Below, piece after piece: positions 48,889-59,100 of a stretch of DNA of 64,000 nt. The translations under genes and the position numbers were made by a program. The notes below the pieces were generated by a model. The model saw nothing but the letters and a program-made list of their open reading frames with translations, ran no database searches and had not been told where the DNA came from. Position 1 is the first letter of the stretch; each line of letters begins with the position of its first letter. Source of the DNA: Rosellinia necatrix (taxonomy: Eukaryota; Ascomycota; Sordariomycetes; Xylariales; Xylariaceae); NCBI GenBank assembly GCA_021209875.1, contig JAGYVD010000009.1:2976001-3040000 (forward strand). Reading direction: 5' to 3'.

Positions 48889-50221
48889 ACAGGGCCACCG
48901 CCAACCAAAACAAAAAATGCCTGCTCGGCCTCGTTATTTTCACTATTGTTGACCTATCTTCGAGCATTAACGAGATCAACCCGCTCCCGGATACTACTAC
49001 GATTATTCCATCTCTAAGCGCCCGCCGACATTATCGCGTTTCCGCGTACCGCCAAGGTTGTCTCGTGTCTATGTGTCGCTGATATAATCTCTTACATAGC
49101 GACCACTGATATAGTTGTTTATTAACTTGCGACATTGCATCTCTTTCAAATACCCCTTTTTACGCCTTCCCCTTCCCCCTGGCTTGGCTTGGCTTGCTGT
49201 TTAGATGGAATATTAGGTTGCTTATGTTGATTTCCCCGGTTGTGGCAAAATTGGGAGTTATATGGATTCTGGTCAGGCGGCGCGGGTTAACTTATATTTA
49301 CATTCGCTGCGTTTCATTCACATCAAAAACGCGTTCCCAACTCCAAGGGTAGCCGGCGCGGAACAAGAGCAGAAGTGTAGGCATATGGGTGATAACATGC
49401 AGCATGTGGTACTAGCTGTATGGATGAAGAGTTTGTGTGGGATACAAAAAAGATCGTGTATATACATCTACTATTGTTAGAGTACCTAAGGCAGAGGCCG
49501 AAGCCCAGACAGCGACCCCCAGTGGCTAGGTAAAGCTATCTTCTAAGCTATCTTCTAGAACGAATGAGATATGCCGCCGAGTAACATACTTATGGCAATG
49601 CTTAGCGACCAAGCTAACAATAATTTATGAGAGTGAAACACATGGCGCATATCAACATCTCCCATTGAAGGCTTCAGGTGAGCTGCTCCCAAAGCATAAC
49701 GATACTTGCTGCGTGCTTTGCCAGAGCGCGACAACTACATTTGACGAAACAGCAATCTATTTTCCCATCGGTTAGGAGACTTAGCCTACGATAAGTAGCA
49801 TCCCCATCCCCTCATACAACTTCAATACAAGCCAATAACATTTTCTGTTAGATTCTCGTAGACCTCGTAAGGCTTTTAGCAAAGCCTACCTGGGTAACCT
49901 ACGCCGAGACAAGTGCCTAAAACCCATTTAGGTCGTTGGTTCTTGGCATTTGGGTTGGTTCGACAAGCCTGCTGTTTCCCGCGTCTCTTTTCTGAGAATC
50001 GCTGACTCTAGCTGCTTCCTTTCCAACAGAGTTAATCCGTCGGAAGTACACTTTAGCGAAAGGGGTGCAGTCAACGTTTTCGTGGTGCCGGGTTCGCCTA
50101 CGATCTTGTTTTGGTCACAACGGCAAAAGGCACGATCGAATTAACCGCGTCTGCAATAAGGCTCCCATTCGCTTCCTCTTTCGGGAGTACTACTCTACCC
50201 GGTACGCTCCGCTACCGTCAC
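48889..50221. other. Intergenic region
   Basis: No supported gene. It separates the coiled-coil protein gene from a HET pseudogene; I see no repeat of note. Confidence 0.45.
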
Positions 50222-50222
50222 C

Positions 50223-51000
50223 ATGAGGCCCATCAACGTGGAAACCGAAAAATTTGGGGAGTTCGTCGTTTCGAGTTCTGATACTCTGAAGGGGCTCGAC
50301 AAGATCAGAACGACGTGCTCGCTCGCTAAGAAGGACGACATCTCATGTGTCTGGGTAGATACATGCTGCATTAATAAGACAAGTAGCGCTGAACTCACGG
50401 AAGCTATCAACTGTGTGTGGAAGCATGCCATTATCATTACCGTTTCATGAGCCCGCAGCTAACCAACAGCATTGACAACGCAGCTATGTTTAACTGGTAT
50501 CGAGATGCCCAAGTCTGCTACGTTTAGCTAGCTAATCTGCCAGCGGCAACTGGAGAGTCCATCGACTCATCCCTCAAACAATGCCGGTGGCTTACGCGCG
50601 GATGGACACTACGAGGGGTAACGCACCCGTGATGCTGCTAGCGCTCAGGAATATATTCGGGAGACGTCAGGCCGAGACGCGCCATCTAGTTACCGGCACC
50701 ACGCGACACGAAGTTTTACGACCGCGATTGAGAGTTCCGCGGAACCAAGCGGGATCTCAAAGAGCTTATCGCCGACGCCGCGCAGATCGGAGCCGAAGAG
50801 TCCTCGAGAGGCCCGAGAGGATTCACAGACTGCCGATCGCGCAGCGGATGTCGTGGGCTGCTCGGCGGGAGACGACGCGCCCCGAAGACATGGCGTACTG
50901 CCTCCTCGGGCTCTTCGAGGTCAATATGCCCATGCTGTACGGCGAGGGAGGGGGGGTACGCGCGCGTTCATCCGGCTGCTGCGGCAGAAGATGATGTACA
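50223..51000 (+). pseudogene. HET-domain (heterokaryon incompatibility) pseudogene
   Basis: Fragments of one HET protein lie in order on the plus strand but in different frames. From 50223 there is MRPINVETEKF, directly followed by KIRTTCSLAKKDDISCVWVDTCCINKTSSAELTEAIN; the segment that should lie between (the SHTWG part of the HET core) is deleted. After a stop at 50450 the frame changes, with MFNWYRDAQVCYV, an in-frame stop, then LANLPAATGES and WLTRGWTLR. After more breaks come FRGTKRDLKELIADAAQIGAE and, to about 50970, RIHRLPIAQRMSWAARRETT and MAYCLLGLFEVNMPMLYGEGG. At least one deletion, several frameshifts and two stops make it non-functional. HET proteins trigger cell death when unlike strains fuse. 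Family assignment is certain; exact ends are not. Confidence 0.88.
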
Positions 51001-51746
51001 TCCATAAGTGGCTGGACGTGAACCCCGGCAAGGATAGGCTCTGGATCGTGATCTTGGTAGTGATCGGGGAATCTCTACCCAAGATCACGCACAAGGACCT
51101 AATGGACAGGAGGTACCTACCGCATGGGGGCCGATTTAGTCAGAGCTGCGTTGTGCATGGAAGACGCTTTGGAGCCGAGACCCGACGTCTAGGGGAGGTC
51201 CTCCTAGGTCGGACAATCGCATAGGGATGGTATGAGAGGTTTAGGGGGATTGGGATTCCGTGGGGTTTTTTTTTTTTTGGTTTTGGATGAGACCTTTGGC
51301 ATTGGAGGTTTTGCGACAACACGAAGCGCGTTTTTGACGCGGCACTCGTTTTACCCTTTCCGCCCTACCTACCGCAAGACATATATCCGATTATGTGCTT
51401 TTTTTTATTTATTTTGGGTTCAACTTGAGTATACCTGGACAAAAGGAGCTAGGCAGAGCATACAAAAACGATGGCAAAGGGGTATTATTGGCTTAGGCCG
51501 CGTGTTAGAAGCCCTGAAGGGCGTGTTCTGGCTTTTACTGATGAAGCTAGAACACGGAATGGGTGGGAGGGGGGTTGGTCAAAATGAAAGGGAGCATCAG
51601 CTGTGGGGTTTAATACATCCTATATAAATTCAACCAAACTCATAACGAACGATGCGAAGAGAGAAAGGGAGGCGGATTTGCGATTCAGCATCAATCACAG
51701 TACACACTATCGCCTCTGTCTAAACCATAAAAACGCCCATCCATCA
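51001..51746. other. Intergenic region between HET pseudogene and dehydrogenase gene
   Basis: No further HET motifs are seen after about 51000. A frame continues to 51224 without recognisable motifs. A poly-T run lies at about 51267-51278. The dehydrogenase gene ends at 51747 on the opposite strand. Confidence 0.4.
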
Positions 51747-52979
51747 TCACCACTCAAACGTCTCCTTGACAAGCTCCTCCGACACCTTCCAGAGCTTCTC
51801 GGCCTCGGCGCTCGACACGGCGCCGGGCAGGGCCTTGTCGGAGATCTGGCAGTCGTCGAGGTAGACGCCGTAGTTCTCCCCGCCGCCGTCGCGGGTGACG
51901 CCGGGGCCTAGCCGCGGGTCCAGGGCGGCGACGAGGGTGGTGGCGGCGCCGGCGCCGAGCGTCTTGTACTCGTACAGCCCGGAGGCGAGCATGGCGTCGA
52001 TGGCGGCCAGGTTCTCGGGGGGGAAGTGACGGGCCAGCTCGGTGGGGACGACGCCGGGGTGGACGGCGAGGGAGAGGATGCCGTGGGCGTCGTAGAGCCG
52101 GCGGTTGGCGCCGACGCCGAACAGCACGTTGGCCACCTTGCTGACGTTGTACGCCTCGAGCCCGACGTACGCGCGCCCCGCCACGTCGCCGCCGTACCCC
52201 CACCGGCGCGCGAGCTCGCGGTCGGGCCGCTCGGCCTCCGGCAGGTCCCCGTTCGCGCGCTCGAACCCCAGGTCGCTCCAGCGCATGCCGCCGCGCGCGA
52301 TCTGCGGCGACGCCGACGACACGTTTATGATACGCGTGGCACCGCGAGAGTTGTGCCTCGCAGCGGCGGAGGAGGCGGAGGCGGAGGCGGAGGCGAAGGC
52401 GGAGGCGGAGGCGAGAAGCTTCGGCATCAGCGTGCACGTCAGCAGGAAGTGGCCCACGTGGTTCGTCGCCAGGTGCAGCTCGATGCCGTCCGCGCTCAGC
52501 GTCCGCTCCGCCACCCCCATCACCCCGGCGCTGTTGACCACCACGTCGAGCGCCGGCACGTCGGCCCACGCGAGCACCCGCGCCGCCGCCGCGCGCACCG
52601 ACGCCTGGCTCGACAGGTCCACGTGCAGCGCCCGGTAGTCCACCCCGGCGTACTCCGCCCGCAGGAGCGCGATGCACCGCTCCACTTTTGCCGGCGTGCG
52701 GCCCGCGATGATGAGGTGCGCGGGGGACTGCGATGCCTGGTGGGTGGGTTTGGTGGGTGCGTCAGTCGGTCAGTCAGTCAGTCAGTCAGTTTAGTTGGTA
52801 TTGGTGGTAGGGGATGGGTGGGCACGTACGAACGCCTGGCAGGTCGTGAACCCTATGCCGTCCGGGTTGCCGCCCGTCACGAGAATCGTCTTGCCGCGGA
52901 TGCCCTCGCTGAAGGCCGCGGCGACTTCGAGGGCCTCGGTCTTCGCGTTGAATTCGGGGTGGGTGGTGGTTGGAATCAT
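51747..52979 (-). CDS. Short-chain dehydrogenase/reductase (retinol dehydrogenase/WWOX-like)
   Basis: NAD(P)-dependent oxidoreductase of the SDR superfamily; substrate unknown. Two exons: 52979-52830 and 52736-51747, donor TTC|GTACGT, acceptor CCACCAG, phase 0, 379 residues. The Rossmann cofactor motif TGGNPDGIG is at residues 35-43, NSAG (usually NNAG) at 118-121, the active-site Ser region NVSSAS near 188-193 and the catalytic YNVSK with Tyr246 and Lys250. The DxxS motif HVDLSSQASV is typical of the family. A run of alternating Ala and Ser (about residues 158-177) sits between strand beta-4 and the active-site serine, encoded by a hexanucleotide repeat; it is an insertion relative to usual members. 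The coding sequence is extremely GC-rich at third positions compared with neighbours. The intron carries a TCAG repeat. Confidence 0.9.
52366..52414. repeat. GGAGGC hexanucleotide repeat inside the dehydrogenase coding sequence
   Basis: About eight GGAGGC-type units; on the coding strand GCCTCC, giving Ala-Ser dipeptides. Changes in copy number keep the frame. Confidence 0.88.
52761..52790. repeat. TCAG tetranucleotide repeat in the dehydrogenase intron
   Basis: About seven TCAG units within the intron 52737-52829. Confidence 0.85.
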
Positions 52980-54078
52980 GGCGGTTGTTGTTTCTTGTGT
53001 AATATAGATCGGTATGGAAGTGGCTTGGAAAGTGTCGACGACGATAGGATGAAGGGTGAAGATGAATGTCCTTGTCCGTCTTCACGCTTTTATTTATACT
53101 CGACTGGCCAGACCATTTTCATCAACCACCTCCTCCTCTTCTATCCAGGCCTCACCCGCCCCGGCCGTATAAACAGCATGACGGATTTAACGGACTTGGA
53201 GTGCAATTATCACCTTCATCGTGAAGTTGGTTTCGATATATCTACAAATCTATAATATGTGATGGCCAATCATTGTATACGAAAAGGTGGACGACCCTTG
53301 CTGGGACGAATTGACCAATCAGGAATTGTTTACCCTTTTGGGAAGTGATGGAGTCCCGTCCGGGGTTTGAGAGCCGGAGATAAACATAACCGTCAATTTC
53401 GCTTCCCGCACAGTCTTGGGACACGGGGCCGTCGGGCTGCGGGCTGCGGGCATGATTAGTGCCAACGGCAGTGTAATTATTGATATCGAGTTATGAATTA
53501 ACTGGATCATCGGCCGGTACCTTTTTCTAGAATTCATGAGGCCTAGATACCTCGCGGAGTAACGGGGCAGGAGTGTGTGTGGCTCGGTATACTGCAGTAA
53601 GTAGCGCAGGCTTGGAGCTGTAGTCAATCTACAACTTACCTTCTTAGGCTAAAAATATATTAGGTGGCGTCCTAAAGCTCGTTGGAAAATTCCCTAGAGG
53701 TAGGCTGGCTAAGTCTAGTGGGTGCCGTCCGTGTCGTTTGTCTTAGTATTAGACCGTGCCATCGAAGTTGTGCTAGACAAAGCTTCTTCACAATACACGG
53801 ACTTGGATTCCGGACGGTTCTCTTAGGTTTTGTTTATCCTTCGATTCAGAAACTATCCTCAAGACCCGGCCAGTTTCCGTCGCACCTTGGGGAAGTCGTA
53901 GCCAACGGGTTGACCAACTCTATAACACAGGGGTATCTCTATATCCTCGACGCCGACCTTGGGGCTGACCGCTGGGAATTTCCTTGGTGGTTTACCACCA
54001 CTAAGGCCCTCGGGTGAATACGCGATACCAGCTCGCTCTTTGCCTGAAGCCCATTGAATATCCGGTTTTGTGCAATGA
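52980..54078. other. Intergenic region
   Basis: Contains the likely promoter of the dehydrogenase gene (minus strand) and the downstream region of the membrane protein gene. No supported gene or notable repeat. Confidence 0.45.
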
Positions 54079-55174
54079 TTAGGAGCCGCCATGCATAGCA
54101 GTAAACGCCTCCAGTTCGCCCTTTTTCTTCACATAGCCTCTGCGAGCGTTATCCTCCGACGGCAGGTCGGTACCTTGAAGTTCCGGCTTGTGAACATATA
54201 TACCGGCACCGTTTTCCTTGGCTGGTGCTTCGAGCTCCGCCCACGTCGCCAACGGGTCCAATTCAGGCCGCTGAGCCGTGCTCGCGGCAAGCTCCCGTTT
54301 ACCCTCCCGCAACAACTCGGCAGATTCCTTTTCGGGAGGCGTGGGGCCCTGATGGCCTTGCAGCCTCCAAGCCATCTTCCTACAGTATCTTCTCATAAAC
54401 CAAAAGCCGCACACGGCGAAAAGTAAAACGACGGCGAGTGAGATTCCAACAGCTAACCCTACGACTAGGCTAGTTGAGGGCCCAGGATCGCTATTGGTCC
54501 CAGAACCTATTGGCATCGTGGTGGCCGGCGTTGTGGACTCGGAACTGCTCATGGTGGTAAAGCTCATAGGAGGGGAGGACGGGTCGGCAAGCTTCCGCCC
54601 TCCGAGAAAGATGGGCATGGCGTATATGGATACTGTCGTGGTGAGACTACCCGTCGGCCCTGGGACCGTGGTGCTGGTGCAGTCGGTGGATACGATGAAC
54701 GTCCCCTCCGTCTGCGTCCTGGCGCATGTGCCTCCCTCCAGATCTCCCTGAAACCTCATGCCGCTTACGAACCGGGGTTAGCAAATCACGGCCTCGGCGC
54801 GCGAGAACACCTTACCTGGGGCAGCAGAAGACGCCATCCAGCAACGGCACACTCGTAGCGACGGACATGCCAAGGGGGCAATAGAGCCCCGGTGAGTACG
54901 TGGCTACTTCCAGGGTGTAGGTGCCCGCGCCGTTGGCAAACTCGCGCGTTGAGAGCGCCACCTCCGGATAGCAGGCATAGGAAATCATGGAAGCGCTTCT
55001 GCCCCTACCGCCACAAATGCTCATCCCCGTGGGGAACGCTTCGGCGTAGCAGTCTGTGCCGGAGCACGCAGATACATACCAGTCCGTGCATTGCGGAGGT
55101 GGTGTGAAAGTCGTCGTCAATGCCGGGAATAGAGATGTGCCTGCATCTTCCCCCGACGGACTGGATTCGGTCAT
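54079..55174 (-). CDS. Single-pass membrane protein with cysteine-rich extracellular part
   Basis: Two exons: 55174-54816 and 54763-54079, donor AG|GTAAGG, acceptor GTAAG with branch GCTAAC, giving 347 residues. Residues 25-165 are extracellular-looking with many cysteines and motifs such as YSPGLYCPLGM and VFCCPSGMRF, which I know from a broad group of fungal surface proteins of unknown role. A Ser/Thr-rich stalk follows, then one transmembrane helix at about 220-242 (VVGLAVGISLAVVLLFAVCGFWF) with a basic stop-transfer MRRYCRK, then a charged cytoplasmic tail of about 100 residues. This architecture resembles WSC/Mid2-like cell-wall sensors. No signal peptide is visible at this start; it may be inserted as a type III protein, or an upstream exon may be missed (an in-frame TAG lies about 35 bases upstream of the ATG). 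Confidence 0.75.
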
Positions 55175-56769
55175 GATCAAACGATACGTGAGGATATTGG
55201 TGGGCTATTTGGCTTCAAACCGTCTTGGATATTATATCACAAGAAGTGAAAGATAGATACCAGTTGAAAATCCACCCGGAGGGAAAAGCGTCTCATGGCA
55301 AGTCGGCGACATGAAACATCGAAATCGAAACCGCCCCCACGCACGGTTGGCAACCCCGAGGCAAGGTGGCGAAGGAGAAGGATTCGCTCAAACTCCTTCT
55401 GGTGCGCATATTACGTCCTGTGCGTGCGAGTAAAACGTTGGAACCCCGTACACTACTACATAGTACGCGGGACCGCATCTCCTCATGGGAATGTCTGTCT
55501 ACGGTTGCCTCTAGTCCCCAAGGATAGACTAGATTGACCCTGAGCAATTGAAGATGGGGGCCATTATACCCGAATGAAGGGTAGTAGGGCATATTTCGCC
55601 CTTTCCCCGCGATTTTGGATGGCATCATAGGAATACTTTGATTTCGGCCATCCGTTTTCTGGTCTCAGCGGGAACCTAAACGTTGAAATTAGCTAACTTA
55701 GGAGGGATTCGACTAGGTATGTATTGGAGCGTATGTAGTGTTTTGGATGGATTGAAGGGGTGGATGGTTTGTTAGTTTAGAGCTGCCTAGGGTTTGGTTC
55801 AGAATAAGTAAGTATAGTTATAACTATAACTAGTTAACTATAGGTGGTCTGTGTACAAGTGTTGGCTAGTGCAATTTCATCTTACCCCCGGATAACTAAC
55901 TACTGTACTACTGTACTACTGCACTACTGTAAAAGACTCCAATTCACACGACATGGTTGGTACTTATCCTATCTATCTCTAACCGACTCTCTAACCGACT
56001 CTCTAACGTGAGTCACCCGCCGTGCGTTACCTACCTGCCTAGGTAGGCCAGAAAACCCCCCCAAAGCATTACGAAAGCGTCAACGAATGACGAACGATGA
56101 ACGATGAACGATGATGCTGATTCTTCGTACCATTCTTGGCTGCCCCACGGACTACCACGGCTAACGTTGACTAAGTCGGAAACACGAGGTGACTTATCCC
56201 ACTCCCCACTCCCGACTCCCGACTCCTGGCTATTTCCATCTTTCGCCCGCCGGGTCTAGAGAAGGTTCGTATCGAGCTGCGTGTCTAGCCTCGCGACTGA
56301 TTGGCCCGGCTGCAGCGAGGTTGGCTCACGGTTGAAGTCTGCGAGCGTCAGCCTGCCCTGGTCCCGTAAGCCTCGATGGAGCGAGCCATGGACTGTCATG
56401 GACCCAACTGTTCGCGGTGGTTCACCGCCAGCGACGTGCTGGCAGCGCACGGTTTATGTATTTCGTGCATCGCCTCCGATTGTCCAGCGGATCCAAGTGG
56501 TAATACGAGATGATCGCCTCCGGGATTACATGACAAGACAGCGGAGGTATCGCCCAAACGGTCCATTCTCTATCTAGATGATGCAACGTGAAGTGTATAC
56601 ATACGGGGAGCGGCAAGACTGCCGACCGGCGACGGCGACTATAAAGGTGTTGAGACATCTTATACAGACGATCTCCCGCATCTCCCGCATCTTGTGCAAT
56701 TAAGCATATCACTCACTCCCTCTCGTGTACAGTATAGTTCTCTCGTACGGTCATACCCAATCGCCAACC
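55175..56769. other. Intergenic region between divergently transcribed genes
   Basis: It lies between the membrane protein gene (minus) and the secreted protein gene (plus), so it should hold both promoters. Short repeats seen: CTACTGTA units at about 55897-55930, CTCTCTAACCGA units at 55977-56008 and GAACGAT units at 56090-56112. No gene supported. Confidence 0.5.
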
Positions 56770-56957
56770 ATGCAAGTCGCTGCTATTCTCGGCGCTGTCT
56801 TCGCCGTCGCGGCCTCCGGCGCCGCCGTACAGCCCAGAGACGCCATTCTCTACAACATCTCCGGCTTTTCGGCCTTCTGCATGCCCCATAGTGTCCAATG
56901 CGGGTAAGTCTATACATACATACATACATATACACGCACATATACACGCACATATAT

Positions 56958-56989
<32 letters not shown>

Positions 56990-57342
56990 GCACGCAATAC
57001 ATATGGTCACCGCAGCCGTACCTATTCCGCCGCCGCCCCCCGGAACCCGGCCACTCGTCGTTAATGTTTCTCGCGTGTAGATATGGCTTCGCCGTCATCT
57101 CGTCCGCCGCCCCGGCCGGCGCCAACAAGACAATTTGCGGCAACCTGATCATCGGCCCGGATAACCTTCCGCCCCTTCCCCTGACGTCCTGCTTTGAGCC
57201 CGAGTACAGTTACGCGGTCGCCATCGCCAATGGGGGTCTCACTCTATCCGTCACGTCGGCGCTCGACGCAAACACGAACATCACCGGGACGCGTAAGTTT
57301 GATCTTCTCAACCCCTGTCTCTCCTCTCCTTCATACACACAC

Positions 57343-57373
<31 letters not shown>

Positions 57374-57536
57374 GAGAGAGAGAGAGCATCGGTTCAAATA
57401 CTCAGTTTCTAATCCTGTTCTTTTAGACACCGCCACGGCAGACCAATTCATCATCCAGAACGGTGGTACTACCATGTCGCAGATATACGTTGGCCCTCAA
57501 AACTTCACCATCGAGACCGTCGAGGTTGCAGTTTAA
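56770..57536 (+). CDS. Small secreted protein resembling hypersensitive-response-inducing (Hrip-type) fungal elicitors
   Basis: Three exons: 56770-56903, 57081-57292, 57427-57536, all phases joining, 151 residues. Residues 1-19 form a signal peptide (MQVAAILGAVFAVAASGAA). The mature part begins with ILYNISGFSAFCMPHSVQC and has four cysteines (37, 44, 64, 82) and a beta-strand-like composition with three N-glycosylation sequons (NIS, NIT, NFT). The pattern F-x-A-x-C-x-PHS-x-x-C-x-Y-x-F near the mature N terminus and the total length resemble what I recall of ascomycete proteins annotated as hypersensitive-response-inducing, which plants perceive; this is from memory and not a search. Both introns contain dinucleotide microsatellites. 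Likely secreted to the apoplast or medium; function in this organism is inferred only. Confidence 0.7.
56911..56991. repeat. CATA/CA/TA microsatellite in intron 1 of the secreted protein gene
   Basis: Dinucleotide and tetranucleotide repeats fill much of the intron 56904-57080. Confidence 0.88.
57331..57388. repeat. CA/TA/GA microsatellite in intron 2 of the secreted protein gene
   Basis: CA, then TA, then GA units inside the intron 57293-57426. Confidence 0.88.
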
Positions 57537-57944
57537 ATGAATGTCATAATACTTCGGCAATGGATATCTATAGTGAATGGTCACACAATTATCCAAAGTA
57601 TATTCTCTCAAGTAGATAGAGGCAATAACTACTTTGTTGCCCCTGGCCAAGAGGATATCATCAATGAAATTAGATCGGAAACAAAAGCAATATTGTTTTT
57701 CCTGAATACGGTCATCCTCGTTGATGCGAAAAGTTCCAACACGGCATGAGAAAACCATGCAGTTGAATCCAAGCCCGCCTGGTGACCCAGCAAAACCGGT
57801 GACTCGGTTTGTATTTGTCCTAATGGCTTCCTCATGACAGCTTTTACACCTTCTTTCGTCAGGAAATCCAGCGCTGTCAGTGATCACATTCTGGTAATCC
57901 ATGGCGGCCAAGGTAGTATCATGCCCATCCATTAAGCGGTGCAT
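57423..57944 (-). CDS. Possible coding region of unknown function, antisense overlap with previous gene
   Basis: A minus-strand frame of 173 codons, of which about 135 lie outside the opposite gene. The composition is protein-like, with paired cysteines (CKSC, CFC) and mixed hydrophobic strands, for example TGFAGSPGGLGFNCMVFSC. It has no signal peptide, and I recognise no domain. Its 3' end would overlap the last exon of the secreted protein gene tail to tail, or a splice may end it earlier. It could equally be a decayed gene or chance. Confidence 0.25.
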   Translation of the reverse strand: MHRLMDGHDTTLAAMDYQNVITDSAGFPDERRCKSCHEEAIRTNTNRVTGFAGSPGGLGFNCMVFSCRVGTFRINEDDRIQEKQYCFCFRSNFIDDILLARGNKVVIASIYLREYTLDNCVTIHYRYPLPKYYDIHLNCNLDGLDGEVLRANVYLRHGSTTVLDDELVCRGGV

Positions 57945-58786
57945 GAGCTTTGAAGCATTTGTGAAATGAAATGGATTGGGCCTATGGATAACGCACCGAG
58001 ACTGTCTGCGGGATCACCCCACCGTAGATCCAAGGGTTCTGGTCAGATTCATATCCCTAGCTGCATGCACGAATGCAACGTGTTCTGTGCGTCCTAGTGT
58101 ATGGTCAGTTAAGGACATCATAAATTGCCGCTAGCTGTCTCTGGTATAATTTTTGAGAGGGCAGCTATATGATCATGGGAGGCGATAAAACACCACACGG
58201 GAATTTATATAGATGCTGCTCCTCCTCTCCGGACACCAGGCATATGAACAAATTTCTGTTCGTACATTATTATGCCGTGTCTCTTTTTACGTAGCCTAGA
58301 ATTCATACCTCTTTCAGCTTTTCATAAAGGATCTAACAATATAATTCCAGGTCCAGTTACTTTACCATATCTTTTGCCAATGTGTATTCTTGATCAAACT
58401 ATCTATTCATTCTCATCATATCTGCTCTGTATCTATTTAGCAGGCTTAATTGCAAGTACCTTGAGTTAATTCAAGTCGATTTTCTTCTTCTTCATTCCGA
58501 ATTTGAGCTTAATAATCGCCTCACAGTTATCACTGTTAGTACCTAGTTCCAGAAATGACGTCTGTTGTTGCACGAGGAGGGAAGCTCTCTCCATAACGTA
58601 CTCGCCAGCTATTCCGGCTAATATACATGTATTTGGGCCCGTGTCTCATGTCCGGTTGAAGCTCAAAGGCCGGATTTGGTTCGGTAACAGGTCGTCGTCT
58701 AACTTATGCACATCATATCGATCCCGCGATACCGTGAGAGCAAACACATCTCAGCTTGACATGGCACTTAATGCGTTCGAAGCGTC
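57945..58786. other. Intergenic region with diverged repeat segment
   Basis: Contains the segment at about 58545-58645 that is shared with the minus strand at 10590-10715. AT-rich from about 58260 to 58500. No supported gene. Confidence 0.4.
58545..58645 (+). repeat. Diverged copy of the dispersed sequence seen near 10.6 kb
   Basis: Matches the minus strand at 10590-10715 as described there; the best-conserved core is CCAGCTATTCCGGCTAATAT. It ends about 140 bases before the 81-residue gene on the opposite strand. Confidence 0.5.
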
Positions 58787-59100
58787 TCATTTGCACAGCG
58801 CAAGATCATCCTCCGAGAGTTCCTCCGGGGCCCGGATGGTGTACACATTGTGAATCGTCTACAGAGACACTTTGTTAGCACGTCTCTTAGTATAACCAAA
58901 ACGGCGTTCAACTGGATGCTATGTACGTATATCTCGTATCCTCCTACACCAAATTTCGTCCTTAGTAGTGCTACAAGCTTGGCCGGGTCGATCTTTGACT
59001 TTCTGATGTCCTGGAAGGAACGAGCATCGGCCTTCGATGCACTTTTAGGAGAAGGCTCGCTCTTGCTCTGAGGCGCCGTACAGATTGTGGATTCTGGCAT
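58787..59100 (-). CDS. Small conserved fungal protein, 81 residues, spliced, function unknown
   Basis: Two exons: 59100-58927 and 58858-58787, donor TAC|GTACAT, acceptor TCTGTAG, phase 0, 81 residues. The protein has a polar N terminus and then DIRKSKIDPAKLVALLRTKF, GGYEIY, and after the intron IHNVYTIRAPEELSEDDLALC. I recall this combination (a KIDP-KL-LLR-KFG motif, then H-N-Y-IRAP) as a recurrent small family of ascomycete hypothetical proteins, often near HET and secondary loci; no biochemical function is known to me. Translating the unspliced sequence loses the conserved C terminus, so the gene is easily missed. A protein kinase gene starts 700 bases away on the other strand. Confidence 0.7.

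Noticed and set aside
51754..52677. 307-codon arginine-rich frame, and long plus-strand frames at 52026-53255, over the dehydrogenase gene
   Set aside because: They are shadows caused by the very high GC content; only the frame with TGGNPDGIG and YNVSK is coding.
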